Positions 11,813 to 23,133 of a stretch of DNA of 64,000 nt are shown here, in pieces; position 1 is the stretch's first letter, and each line of letters opens with the position of its first letter. The notes beneath the pieces are model-generated. The model had not been told where the DNA came from. It saw only the letters and a list, made by a program, of their open reading frames with translations, and made no database searches. The position numbers were made by a program, and so were the translations under genes. Origin of the DNA: Marsupella aquatica (Eukaryota > Marchantiophyta); the NCBI GenBank assembly GCA_973895155.1, contig OZ316891.1:10230001-10294000 (forward strand), given 5' to 3'.

Positions 11813-14800
11813 GTAAGAGCACCAGGTGATTCTGCCCGTGAGATCTCGAAGTGGACGTGTGCTAAATCTATTCTCCTCGAGCGAGGGGTGGCAAAGAGAT
11901 ATGAAAACTGCACCACGCCTCTCCCTATCTGCAATAATTTGGAGAAGAGGAGACGAGCTGCTTCTGCTGCTCCGAAGGAGTGGGCAAGAAGTTGAAAGAG
12001 ATCGAATCACAGGAGGAACATCTCACCCTATCTCTTTAGTCAGTAGTCAGGGCGACATGCTGACCCCAAGGAAATTTTGTTTAGGACTAGAAGTGAGGAT
12101 GTAGTAGGCAGGGATCCTTCAATCTTCTGTAAATACCAACATTTATGCCTGTCCAGAACAATCACGTTCTGGAGGAGGCAAAGCTATTATTATATCCGAA
12201 GGAGACTACTGTTTCAGGACAGACCTTGCTCAACCGACATATATGCTGTTTGTCCTTGAATCTTTTGTATACTTGCAAATCTTGGTTGTTGAGGACAGCA
12301 CTTGAATAGATTTTGCACTGTCCCCGCAATGATCAACCCTTTGTGTTTTCGAGACTATTTTCTTGTGCCTTCTACAAATTTCTTTAGTGCAGGTCTCTTT
12401 GTTGTTTAAAGCTGCATCGTTGTTTCAGTGACGATTTTTGGTTTCATCACTTTCCGACATCAATCCTCTCTTTTCACCTTGAAGCCGAAATGTGCTATGA
12501 AGGGAGTTTTTTAAGGATAGCACCAATGGTGAGTAGCATATCGCTTCACTTACACAGATATAAGGCGCTCTGGGTAGCATGAGTGACGCTGTTGTCCGTT
12601 ATATTAAATTAGGCAGAAAGTTAAAGATCAGGGAACAGAAGAATCACACTCTTGAGATCTTCGCCACTATAACAGTAGATAGCATGCTGAAGACACATGC
12701 TCAGTGAGGCATGATGAGATGGTCACCAATATGTCAAGGTTTCAATTAACGAAGAATTCTACGCCAAATGAAGCATCTTTTTCGTTCCATTCTGATCAGG
12801 AGTTGCATTGAAAATCGATTGACGACGTATTGTTGCCCTCTATGACGAGTATTTCATGTTTTTCCCAGGAAAGGCGTCGTGTCGAGATATCTAGTATCAG
12901 GACGGCAGATGTTTGGAACAGGGAGCTCCAGTCATTGCGTTACGTCATGAAATTTGTGTTCTTTCTTTCCCTTCTTGATGGAGCGTGTGTGCATCACGGG
13001 GACGTTAAAAACCAAACACTACAATATGCAATCCAACTATTCCTTTCTCATAGTCTAAATCTCATTGTGTCGAGAAGCCTTCCAGGCCATCAGATTATGG
13101 CGTCATTTTTACTAGCCATTGGATGGACCTAACCTCCAGGCCCAACCCTTCACTCTACTTGAAACTTACTCTTCTTGAAACTCACACATTCCTTGAAATC
13201 CATGTCACTCTCCTTGAAGCTCAAACATTCCTTGAAATCCGTTGCCAAGTCGCCGACTCTTCAAATCATGGTGACATTTTCCCCTCACCATGAGGTGGAC
13301 CCTAAACTCAAGGCCCAACCTGTCACTCTCCCTGAAGGACAATCTTTGTAGTTTGGGCATAAGAAGTGACCTACTCACCACCGGGTAAACTAATTGAAAC
13401 CGTCTACAAACAGAGAGGAGTTGGTTTAGAGGCAATATTTCAGTCAAAACTATAAGACTGTTACCTAAGTCGTTTCAGATGTTGAGAGGTAGAAATCTAT
13501 CTGGGCTTCACAACAAACCCCTCTGCCAATCTAAGGTTCATTTCCTTGCCATTGAACCTTGAGATTATTTCTGGGATAGATTTTATGTTAGCTACAAGTA
13601 TTTATATTATACTAGTATGATTGTATGTGATATTCCAAAATATACAATAAGCTAACCTCTTGAGCAACACTTCTGCCCCAAGGCATGACTTACAATTGAC
13701 AATATTGTGCAAGACACTTGCATTAGTCTAGTTCAACATGCATTTTGAGATTTTTGCTTCCTCTCCTATTCAGAATTGAGTAACAACACTAGGAAAATAA
13801 AATTCAACAATGGATGTCCTAATAGACATTCTGAGTATTGTCTTTGGCATGGAAGCAAATCACGTCAGCAAGCCTGGGTATCATGGTAGTGACTTGCTAG
13901 CAAAAATCTCTATTTGCTAGCATCGTAGAAGCCCTCCTTAGTAGGTCCGTCTAGTAGTTCTTCAATGCTTATAATGATTACTCTACCTTTGGCCCATCTG
14001 AATCCATTTGCAGGAACCTGTCTCCTGCCATTAAGAGTGGGAGTGAGCAACCCTCACTCCCAAAAACTGGTCCGTAGAACTGAAATTTTCCAAAAACTCT
14101 TCTCTTGAATGGTTGTTGATGTCAACCAATGTACAGTAGACCCCAGAGGACTGATGCAAAGTAGGAGGCACACTCTTATGCAAAATGACCTTATCCAAAC
14201 TTGAACCAGTGACATGCTCCTCACATGGTACAGTCAGTTATAATGCTTTGGCTCTACCAGTTTGGAACATGTAGAATCAACCTCTATAATACAGTTTTCT
14301 GCCCATTCCTGGGCTTTGTCTGCTTATGAAAACAAAAAAGGGAAGAACAAATTCTTGATCATCCATTAAAAAGGAAGATTTTTTAAAATCATCTCATTGT
14401 TTCTCCAGTCTCACATGCAATGGCACATAGCAACAGGAAGTGGTACAACATGCCAAGGTACATCCGACCGTCATGATGTATAGTGTCCTGACCATAGACA
14501 CATCGTAAACATGCCACCAAACCATCAAGTCCATGAGATGAAAAATCAAAAGAATGTGTCACAAATATACACAAATGATGACATGGTATGTCCATTGTGG
14601 AGGTGTAAACCTCTGTATTGAAAACTATCGGGATGCCCAAATAGACCTGGGCATCTAAGGAATCAATGTCTAACTCTGTGTATTAAGTGGCAAGCTATGT
14701 CTGAAGTGCTTTCATTGCCTTCATAATGATTCACAAAAACCAAACTAACAAGTGAGCAAGACTCTACCTAAGTAGTGGGTGAAGCAAACAAATGGCTTTG

Positions 14801-15940
14801 CTTGAAGAACACCAAAGCTCACTACAAGAACATTACATCAACTGAAACTAGATGAAGCAAAAAGGTGCCCCCAGCAAATAGCTTTGCTTCAAGAACACCC
14901 CATACTTGCCATACAAGAACAAAAACTTGATTATGGCCCTCATGGGCAATTGGAACCCAAATCACAAACGGACAAAAACAGAGTGGACCCAAAGGCTTGG
15001 TGGTCATGCAAGTGACATGGCAAATGGAACCAATGGCCATGTACCTAGGCATGATAGACATGATCTATGTGTAAGTCCTGGTGACTGTAAGTGCTGCTTA
15101 TGCAATTGTACTTGAAGGTATCCCTAATTATGGTTGTATCATTGTAAACTTTACTTCATGGAGAAGATTTGGCACAATGGAGGGATGCATGAGAAGATAT
15201 CATTATGCAAAACATGTCATTGCATACCCACATCTTTTACGTAACAACAACTTTTGTGCACCTGCCAACAGCCAACACGTTTGCCAATTCAGAAAGCACC
15301 AAACCCAAGTCAAAGGTCCCTCTACCACCAAGTTTAAACAAGTGTTCATGATTGCAGCCTAACCACATCTTTAACAAAACCTGATAGATTAAAATGCCTT
15401 GGCAGAGCTGACATAGTCATCCACCAATGAAGCATTGAGAAGAGCCATCAATCTTGCAACGGCAGAGCTTGTAGGACCCACTACTCTAATTTTCAGAGCT
15501 CTTTGCCGCTCTTTGGAGCCCAGAGAGGCATAGCTATGTGATAACTCACATGAGTAGAGACTGATAGGTCTTGGGTTCAAATGTTGTGATTGATTGTTTC
15601 CTTTCTGTGGGGTTTCACAGATGAACACTTAAATTTAAATAATAATAATTTCAGATCTTTCTCCAGTGAAAATAGTCTTAGAAGCTGATAAACATGAAAG
15701 TTCAATTCAATATTCTAAGGTCCTTAAAGGGCTCAACTCTGTAGGCCCATCTCCACTATATGGCACTAGGGACCATGTTTACTTTGCAGAGGCTCACAGC
15801 CCTAAGAAAGCCTCGGTTATCCCCCCATTGTTCAATTGTGAATCCATGCATATTGTGCCAATTGAGAGGCAAACACGAAAAAATCACCCTATAGTAACCA
15901 AAAAAAAAATGTCACTCAAAGCAAAAAATGACACTCTTGC
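11813..15940. other. AGPase 3' UTR and intergenic DNA, no gene seen
   Basis: Bases 11813 to about 12400 are probably 3' UTR. Beyond that I find only short frames without family motifs. Repeats present: a dispersed unit at about 13120-13440, and a small internal duplication (ctttgcttgaagaacacc near 14793 and ctttgcttcaagaacacc near 14882). Confidence 0.5.
13110..13440. repeat. Dispersed repeat unit, internally duplicated; related copy near 40340-40460
   Basis: The block tggaccta...ggcccaacc...cactct...cttgaa occurs twice here (about 13121-13165 and 13303-13340). A diverged copy with gacatttctccctaatcatgag, tggacct and gcccaaccca lies near 40345-40440. It looks like an old non-coding transposon fragment of unknown class. 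Confidence 0.55.
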
Positions 15941-15949
15941 CTTGCCGTT

Positions 15950-16897
15950 TGCTTGAGGAAAGTGACCACCGCCGACGGGTAAAGTTGATGAATTGCGCTG
16001 GTACAATTTGCAACTCCCAGCAGAGTAAAACTTTTCGTCACGACACCTTCACTCCGCGTCAAGTGCCAATCCCGGGCTCAAAACGACCGCCTCGCCGCGA
16101 TCAAACTGTTGAGCCGTAGCACTTCGCGCTTCTTCCACCAAGTCGGACGTCACAAAGAGAAACCCGGTTCAAATGAGAACAAGCTCCATAGCTTGTGAAG
16201 AAACCCTGAACGCCTCCTTCACTCGTCATGACGAACTCGGTAACAACTCGGCAGCAATTCAGCTACCGAAACGACCAGCTCGCATCAACCTTCAACTTGA
16301 GCTATAATGTGCTATCCCTCCCGTACCGCACAGCTCACACTGTTGAAAAATGCAAACTCTGGTCTCTCCCCCGAAATACCATCGAACACGAATAAACCCT
16401 GAACGACACAAACTTTGATTCCTCCGCACCACGGATACTGATCAGCGAGTTCTAACCACCGTTAGAAAGCCCTCTCACTAACCTATCCGCTCAGCCACCG
16501 ACAATGAACGCTGGAAAAACCTCGTCACCTCCCAACCTGGCTCGGATACCACTTGTTGAGCATAGACGACATTTGTAACGGCAAGCCCATGAACCATCCA
16601 ACGCACAATAGTCGACACAGAGAGATACATGGTTCACCTCCACATGAGGCTACGTCCACGGGAACACACAAGAGCTTTACTGCACTCTAGGCCGACCGGC
16701 CATACCAAGCATCCATAGCACAAGCTCTCCCTATCTCTCAACTAGCTCCGTAACAATGAGCCTAAGTTCCCTCAGGGTCTGGCATCAGCCCTGGCTATAT
16801 ACACAACAACACTACCGCTAACATTAGCTAAGTCCTAACCCGAGTTAGACTAACTGTGGTTAGCTCATGAATCACAAGACTAGAGCAATATCTAACA
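15950..16897 (-). mobile_element. Copia element 1: 5' LTR, primer-binding site and leader, truncated
   Basis: Read on the minus strand, an LTR-like block runs from 16897 (TGTTAGATATTGC) to 16554 (CTCAACA), 344 bp. Two bases beyond it is a primer-binding site TGGTATCCGAGCC (about 16539-16551), one base off the initiator-Met tRNA complement typical of plant copia elements. The following leader (16540 down to about 15950) is homologous to the leader of copia element 2 at about 20780-21203. After 15950 the homology stops: no gag or pol and no matching 3' LTR follow on this strand. Confidence 0.8.
16539..16551 (-). other. Primer-binding site of copia element 1 (tRNA-iMet type)
   Basis: On the minus strand this reads TGGTATCCGAGCC, directly after the LTR end and an AG spacer. 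The standard plant copia site is TGGTATCAGAGCC, so there is one mismatch. Confidence 0.75.
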
Positions 16898-17472
16898 CAC
16901 TTGTGTAAGGTAATCCCACCACCGCATCAACAGAGTAGTAACCGGTTTACAATAATCTAGTAATTTCTTTTAGGACCTTGGAATCAAGCCAGTCCATCAT
17001 AGCCAAATTGCCAAGCATTCTAGACCAATTACCAGGACAGTTCAAAGCATTGGTAAATTCACTATCAATGCATCTGGATGGCTCTTAAAATCTTTAAAGC
17101 CCTTTGCTCCTTTCACTTTTGCTAGTGCTAAATTTAGACCAGGCTACAAGCATTTGTTTTACCCCCTATTGGTTGTAGCCCCACAGAAATTTCTGTTGAG
17201 TGCAATGAGTTTTTGTGCTAGTCTTGCAGAAGCTGTAAGATACATCACATGTTAGGTAGGAATTGCGTGCAACACATCCTTGATGAGATGCTTGACGAAC
17301 AACAATCTGCCAGTAAAAGAGAGCAGGTTATTGGACCAAGACCGCACTTGAGCTCCAATTTATCCCAAAAAGAATTTATGAACTTATCCAGTCAGTAATC
17401 CAACTCCTAGTGCAGGGCCCAGTTACTTCTGGGCATCTCCCTGCTTAGTGGTATGACATCACAAATCTTAGC
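16898..17472. other. Junction between the two copia elements, no frame recognised
   Basis: Between the outer end of the element-1 LTR and the last recognisable pol fragment of element 2 I see no reverse-transcriptase, RNase H or LTR sequence. It may be decayed 3' interior of element 2 or unrelated DNA. Confidence 0.4.
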
Positions 17473-17676
17473 TCATGATGTAAGCATGTGCAATGTGTCA
17501 AGACATCTTTGAAATGTGTCTCCCTTGATTATTCTCCAAGCAGATAGCAGAGAGTGACCATGCCTAATCCCAAGACACCCTGGCAGCTGCCCCCCATCTT
17601 GCAGCCGCCCCTCCGGCCCTCGGCTCTCCCCCTTCACACCTTTTTGATAGCCAAGGAAAATGCACTTCTTTGACAT
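17473..17676 (-). pseudogene. Copia pol fragment just after integrase
   Basis: The frame begins SKKCIFLGYQKGVKG, which matches the conserved linker between integrase and reverse transcriptase in copia polyproteins. It then runs into an unrelated GC-rich sequence (about 17570-17640) before the usual YRLW continuation. This marks where the element was cut or interrupted. Confidence 0.7.
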
Positions 17677-17943
17677 GGACTCAAACTTGGATCAAAGCTG
17701 GGAAGGTGTAAGCACATAAACATCACATCAAAAAATCCTCAGATGTGAGTAATCTACTGGGCGCCCGTACCTCATTTCAAATGGCGTCTTGAATCCAATA
17801 GAACTTGATGGAGAGAAATTTACCAAATAAGCTGCAGTGTTGACAGCTTTAGCCCAAAACTCATGTGATAAGCATGATTGACTCAACATACTTCTTGAGC
17901 GTTCCAATAGTATTCGGTTGAGCCTCTCAGAAACATAATTTTG

Positions 17944-18413
17944 CTAAGGAGTATAACTTGTTGTGAGATGGCGTGTAATCCCCTGCTCTTTACAACACGT
18001 TCCAAATTCCTCAAAACCGTATTTACTGACGTTATCCAATCGAAGATATTGCACCTTGTTACCAGTTTGATTCTCAACTTGGGCTTTCCACTCCTTAAAA
18101 GTGGCAAAAACATCAGACTTATTGTGGAGAAAGTAGATCCATACATACCTTGAGTAATCGGCTATGAACGTGACATAGTATAACCGTCCAGAGTGTGAGA
18201 GAGTAGGGGCTGGTCCCCACACATCACTATGTACATGTACTTAAGTACCTCCTTGCTGGTGTGAGTTCCAACTCCAAAGGGTTTCCTGTGCTGTTTTCCA
18301 AACACACAATGCTCACAGAAATCTAACTTACTAGACTGCAAATTAGAAATCAAACCTCTTTTCAGAAGTACAGCCAAACCTTTTTCACTCATGTAACCAG
18401 CCGGAAGTGCCAC
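17944..18413 (-). pseudogene. Copia GAG-pre-integrase and integrase core remnant
   Basis: Two overlapping minus-strand frames carry CEHCVFGKQHRKPF (pre-integrase zinc region) and YYVTFIADYSRYVWIYF...KSDVFATFKEWKAQVENQTG. In functional copia integrases the first catalytic Asp lies in FIDD; here it reads FIAD. The second block reads LRLDNVSKY instead of LRSDNGGEY. The shift between the two frames lies around 18190-18220. The fragment is not a working integrase. Confidence 0.85.
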
Positions 18414-18959
18414 AGTTGGGCCGTCTCCTCATGAGATAAGGTTACATTGGCTTCATCACATACTACTCTGCCCTCCAAAACACACCAATTTTTGTGTCTC
18501 TTTTTCTTCAACATAACCTTAGTACCGGTTGAAACCTGAAGGACACCATTAGCGGAACTCCACTAATGGTCATTTTTTCTAACATTCCAAGTGAAATGAG
18601 ATTTTTCATCATGCCAAGAATATGTCTCACATTCCGCACTGTTCTTACAACACCATCAAACATCTGTAATCTCACAGATCCAAGTCCAACTACTTGGCAT
18701 GGGATTCTATTTCCCATCAACACTGAACCGTTGGAAATCGGGTAAGAAATGAAAAACTCTCTCCTATAGCAAATGTGAAAGGTACAAGCACTATCTAGTA
18801 TCCAACCATCATCTCCCTGATGTGATACTATGTTGAGAGCAAAGTAATGGCATCACAAAATATCATCATCAAGTAAATCTACCTCATGTGCATTAGATGC
18901 CGCATTAGCTGATGGGTAGAGTCCTTTACCTGACAATCTCTCTTCATGTGGCCTGGCTT

Positions 18960-19904
18960 GCCACATTTCTAACATGCAAGAGGCTTCCTCTCTTGCAATT
19001 TTCCCCTAGATTTAGATCTCCCCCTTGACGTAGATCTAAATTTGTTCTGCTCATTCGTGCGCTGCGTTGGTCTTCCACGATTCACGTTCAACGTAGTACC
19101 AGAAGAAGATGTTGTCTGTGCTAGACCCAACTTCTTCTGAGCATCATCAGACAGTAGAGAGCTCACCACCTCATCATACAAAATGGACTTCAGATCTCTG
19201 TACAATAGCACCTGTTTCAAGCCCTAATAAGATGGCGATAAGGAGCTTAGCAGAAGCAAGGCCTTATCCTCATCTTCAACTCCCTTACCCAGGTTTGACA
19301 AATCCACCGCCAGACTGTCAAACTCATCTAGGTGATCCTGCAGCTTACTCCCTTCCTTGAGCCCGAGACTCATCAAGAGAGACTTCTTGTACAGCCGGTC
19401 TAATGCATCTTCCCGATAGTACTTCTCTCTGAGGGCCTTGAAGAGTGATGCGCAATCCGCATAATCATCCAGCTTCTTGATGATATGCGGCTTGAGGTAA
19501 AGCATCACCGCATTGAAAGCAATCACCTACTCCTGTCTCCACTGCTTCATAGAAATCTCCTCCTCTCCATCATACTGCTCTCGTGTAGAGAGCAGATGAT
19601 CTAAGTCCATGGCACGAAGAACACCCTTTACTTGCTTCTCCCATAGCAAGTAATTAGTAAGGCCGTCGTGCTTCTCCACCTCAAACTTCACTCCTCCAAA
19701 TCTCATCATCTCTCTCTTCTTCCCAACTACCGACAACTTTGGTGGTAGAACAGCTTCCTCCACTGCACGCCACACCGGTGATCGCACCGGTGATACTTGT
19801 TCCTCCTCAAACGGTACCAGCTTCTTCTCAAACTCTCCGTCTCACCGTCACAAACCTGAAGCTCCATTGACGTCAATTCTTCCAGTATTCTCTGAGTCAC
19901 TCAT
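18960..19904 (-). pseudogene. Copia gag remnant (UBN2-type, zinc knuckle broken)
   Basis: The gag starts at minus-strand 19904 (MSDSENTG...) and is interrupted after about 18 codons. It continues as fragments 19527-19787 (KFEVEKHDGLTNYLLWE), 19224-19526 (LFKALREKYYREDALDRLY; DHLDEFDSLAVDLSNLG) and 18969-19220 (Arg/Ser-rich). The CCHC zinc knuckle is readable at about 18985-18945 as C-stop-KCGKPGHMKRDC: a TAG replaces the residue after the first Cys. These blocks match the usual gag layout of plant copia elements. Confidence 0.85.
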
Positions 19905-20279
19905 ATGAGAAAATCACAAAAAAAATGTCTTTTTTTCAAAACTTCTCATAAAACTCAGAACTTAACATTGTGGTGTAGCCCACGTAGCTAGGAGTCCAAA
20001 ACTGAAAACAAAAATCAAAAAGGAACTTTGACAAAAAAGTTATTCAGATTTCGGTCGGGATGGGTAAAACCATGGAAAACTCCCCCATTTTGACCACCTC
20101 CAAGAATCTCCAAAATGTGAATGGGCAATCAATGTTGGAATTGTGAATGGAGTGCTGCACCGCGTAGCTAATTCAAATAGCTACTACTTTCCCGAAAACA
20201 ACCAGAAAAAATAATCGTTCGGACCTCAAAATCTTTGACTAATTGCCCAAAAACAGCTCTCTATGTTTTGGGAATATTC

Positions 20280-20700
20280 CCTTGTACAGCGCACAAGGCG
20301 CACAGGGGGCCGTTCCCCCTGTCGGGCCGGTTAAAGCGCCGGGTCACAGGGCCCGAGATGCGGCACAACCAATGAGGAGGAGGAGAGAAAAAAATTGAGA
20401 AAAAAACACTTTAAAATGGTCTTAAAGCCCCTAGAAAAAATGCGCGTGTTCACGACCAGAAACGCGTATAAACGCCCCAAAACGGCAAAAATGGGGTTAA
20501 AAGGGGTTAAAATGCGCATATTTTTGCATATTCGGCCCATATAAGGGCATTTTTGGCCGTATTTGTGCCAAAAATGCACATTTTTGCGCTTAAAGGGGTG
20601 CGGGGGACCGGGGCGCCCGCCGGGGCGTATGGCAAAGTTGGTTTGTCGGGGTTTGAAGATATACGGCCGTATGGGGGCAAAAAAATGCCCTAAAGTAACC
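20280..20700. other. CpG-rich, compositionally distinct stretch inside copia element 2
   Basis: Between gag and the leader lies DNA with many CG dinucleotides and repeated aaaatg-gggg and tgcgcata motifs. Examples are near 20284-20350 (ccgttccccctgtcgggccg) and 20600-20640 (ggggcgcccgccggggcg). It differs sharply from the AT-rich flanks. No conserved frame is evident. Confidence 0.5.
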
Positions 20701-21203
20701 TAAAAATATGCCAAAATATGACACAAAGGTCGTGTTACAAACCTCAGCCGCCTCCGCTTTGGTTTCCAATGAGAAAAGTGATGACGATCGACATAAAAAT
20801 GTTGTCAAATTGCACCGGCACGTCTGTAGCTCCAACAGAGAGGAAAACCTCTGCCGCGTCACACTCTCTCCGCGTCAAGAGCCAATCCCGGACTCAAAAC
20901 GATTGCCTCACCACGATCTCTTTGTTGAGCCTCAGCACTTCAAGTTTTCTCCATCGAGTTGAACGCAACGACGAGAAACCTCGTTCAGGCAAAAACAAAC
21001 TCCATAGCTTGCCAAAAAACTAGAAAACAACTTTCACTCGTCACGAATCACTTGGTCCACGTTCAAGAGCAAATCAGCTACCGAAATGATCAACTCATCT
21101 CAATCTACAAGTGGAGCAACACCATGCAATGCCTCGTGCACCGCAAAGCTCACACCAACGAGAAAACAAACTTTGGTCCCTCCAGACATGCTTTGATACC
21201 ACT

Positions 21204-21411
21204 TGTTGGGGATAATCCCTATCTCGAGACACCATGCACATGTGAACACCATACAAAGTAGTCGCCATAGCGAGTACATGGTTCACCTCATGACCGAGGC
21301 TACTGGTATCATGTTGGGGATAATCCCTATCTCGAGATACCATGCACATGTGAACACCATACAAAGTAGTCGACACAGCGAGTACGTGGTTCACCTCATG
21401 ATCGAGGCTAC
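21204..21411 (-). repeat. Internal tandem duplication (about 110-bp period) within the element-2 LTR
   Basis: tgttggggataatccctatc...gttcacctcatgaccgaggctac (21204-21302) is repeated with few changes at 21314-21411. The second copy is preceded by tactggtatca. Element 1's LTR lacks this duplication. Confidence 0.85.
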
Positions 21412-21604
21412 GTCCACGGGAAAGCAAGAGACCTTTACTTCTCTCTTGCCCAACCCAAACAATGAACTGAAGATCCACCAGGGACTGACACCAGCCCTGG
21501 CTATATACACAACAGCACTACCGCTAACCTTAGCTGAGTCATAACCTAAGTTAGCCTAACTGTGGTTAGCTCAAGAGTCACAGGACTAAGAGCAATACCT
21601 AACA

Positions 21605-23097
21605 CTTTTGGCATTTTGAAAGCAGACTCCCCAATTCTGGTGGGATTGCAAAGTGATATTATAGACAAGATTATAGGGTTTGATTACACTGTCTAAGAAC
21701 AAAATGTGCCACACCGGAGATTATCCCAATTGAAAGGTAGGAAACCTGGAAGAGGGGCTAAACTTTTAACATTTGAAAGAAGAACATGTCCCCATCCCAG
21801 GGGTTAGTGGTGGACCTTGCCACCACTAGAAGAAACCGAGCTATTCTGAGACCTTCCCTTACATGACTTGTGCGAGACCTTCAGAAATAAGTGACTCCAA
21901 GGTTTAGGGTGTCATGTTCGTCACACCTTGTTGACTGATTTTTGGTGAAGTTTAGGGGAGTCATGTTTTCAACTATTTGGAAAGTTGCAAGTACAACTCA
22001 ATTGAGGCAATTACGTTGAAGTTCAACAAGTGACTCTACAATATAGCATTATGGTTTATAGCACAATATTTGAACCTACCAACCTAAACCCTGAGCTATG
22101 GGATCCGACCCAATACATTGTTAGTGTAGATATACCTATATAATTAGATTACTCTATTTAAACATGGTTAAGTCATGCATTTTAACCATTAGTGAGTTTT
22201 CCATGATTATTCCAGGCCAAGAAAATTGCTCATAAGCACCCATTAATTTAGACACCATGCCATCATGCCCCCATTCAACCGCAAAAAGGCTTCACTATTG
22301 GCCGTGGTTACATATGCAAGGGACGTTAATGTGGATTACCGTGGTTACATATGCAAGGGCAGGTTATTTTTACTTATTGCCATGCCCTACAAATTGACCA
22401 ACATGTACCCCCCTCCACACATCGTTCCATGAACCGGGAATAGTCACAATTTACCTTCATATACTCCCCTCCATACATGTTGGATATGGTATACTGCTGA
22501 GTGGTAGTAAAAATATGCTATAAGAAGTCCTTTATGACTTCTTTGTTTCGTCGGACACCACAAGACCAAGATACTGTCCGACAAGGGCGACTGTCTGACA
22601 TAATCCGAGCCGAGTTTTGTCAGTTTTTTTACCTCATTACGTTTGACAGGCGGGGCCCTTTTCCAGTTTTTGAGAGAATGGGAGAAAGAGATATATATAT
22701 TTTTTAGTGCTGTGTGGACAATTACTGTACGACGCAGGCCTCCAGCCTCTCGGTGGTCGCAGCGCCATGCACTTTTCCCGTTTCTTTCCTCCCTCCCCCC
22801 TACGGCCTTCATTCGCTTCTCCCAAAAACAAACATTTTTGCATCTTCCTAAAACGTGGGAAATAATTGAAAGGCGAAGATGTAAAAGCGTCTTTCAAATT
22901 GGGATGTGCAGAGAAATCTCGAAAGTGTTTTTGTACTCTTCTCATATGTTTCCAATTGGTCAAAAAACCCCCAATCCATTTATGATTGATATAGCTCTGA
23001 TCGTTAAGACAACACGAAAATACAGGGGATGCCTAAACTTTAGAATACCCAAAAAACTCTTGTAAGAGAGCTACGCAAACACTCATCGTTTACAGCA

Positions 23098-23133
<36 letters not shown>

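Larger units (their letters stand above)
17473..21604 (-). mobile_element. Copia element 2: LTR, leader, degenerate gag-protease-integrase; RT and 3' LTR missing
   Basis: On the minus strand, in order: 5' LTR 21604-21204 (401 bp, enlarged by a ~100-bp internal duplication); primer-binding site TGGTATCAAAG at 21201-21191; leader 21190 to about 20700; a CpG-rich stretch 20700-20300; gag from an ATG at 19904 (soon broken by a stop, resuming through 19224-19787); zinc knuckle near 18970; protease-region remnant 18508-18723; GAG-pre-integrase with CEHCVFGKQ (18162-18413); integrase core (17944-18222); and a post-integrase fragment SKKCIFLGYQKGVKG (17676 down). Reverse transcriptase, RNase H and a matching 3' LTR are absent. 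Multiple stops and frameshifts make it non-autonomous. Confidence 0.88.

Noticed and set aside
15525-15645. tRNA-derived SINE (box-B-like ggttcaaat near 15580)
   Set aside because: Box A is weak, there is no cloverleaf, no A-tail and no flanking duplication visible.
6213-16897. The LTRs at 6213 and 16554 as ends of one intact element spanning AGPase
   Set aside because: They are in opposite orientation and the span contains a complete host gene and no pol genes.
22540-22600. Regulatory hairpin gtcggac...gtccgac
   Set aside because: A 7-bp stem in intergenic DNA with no gene nearby is expected by chance in 64 kb.
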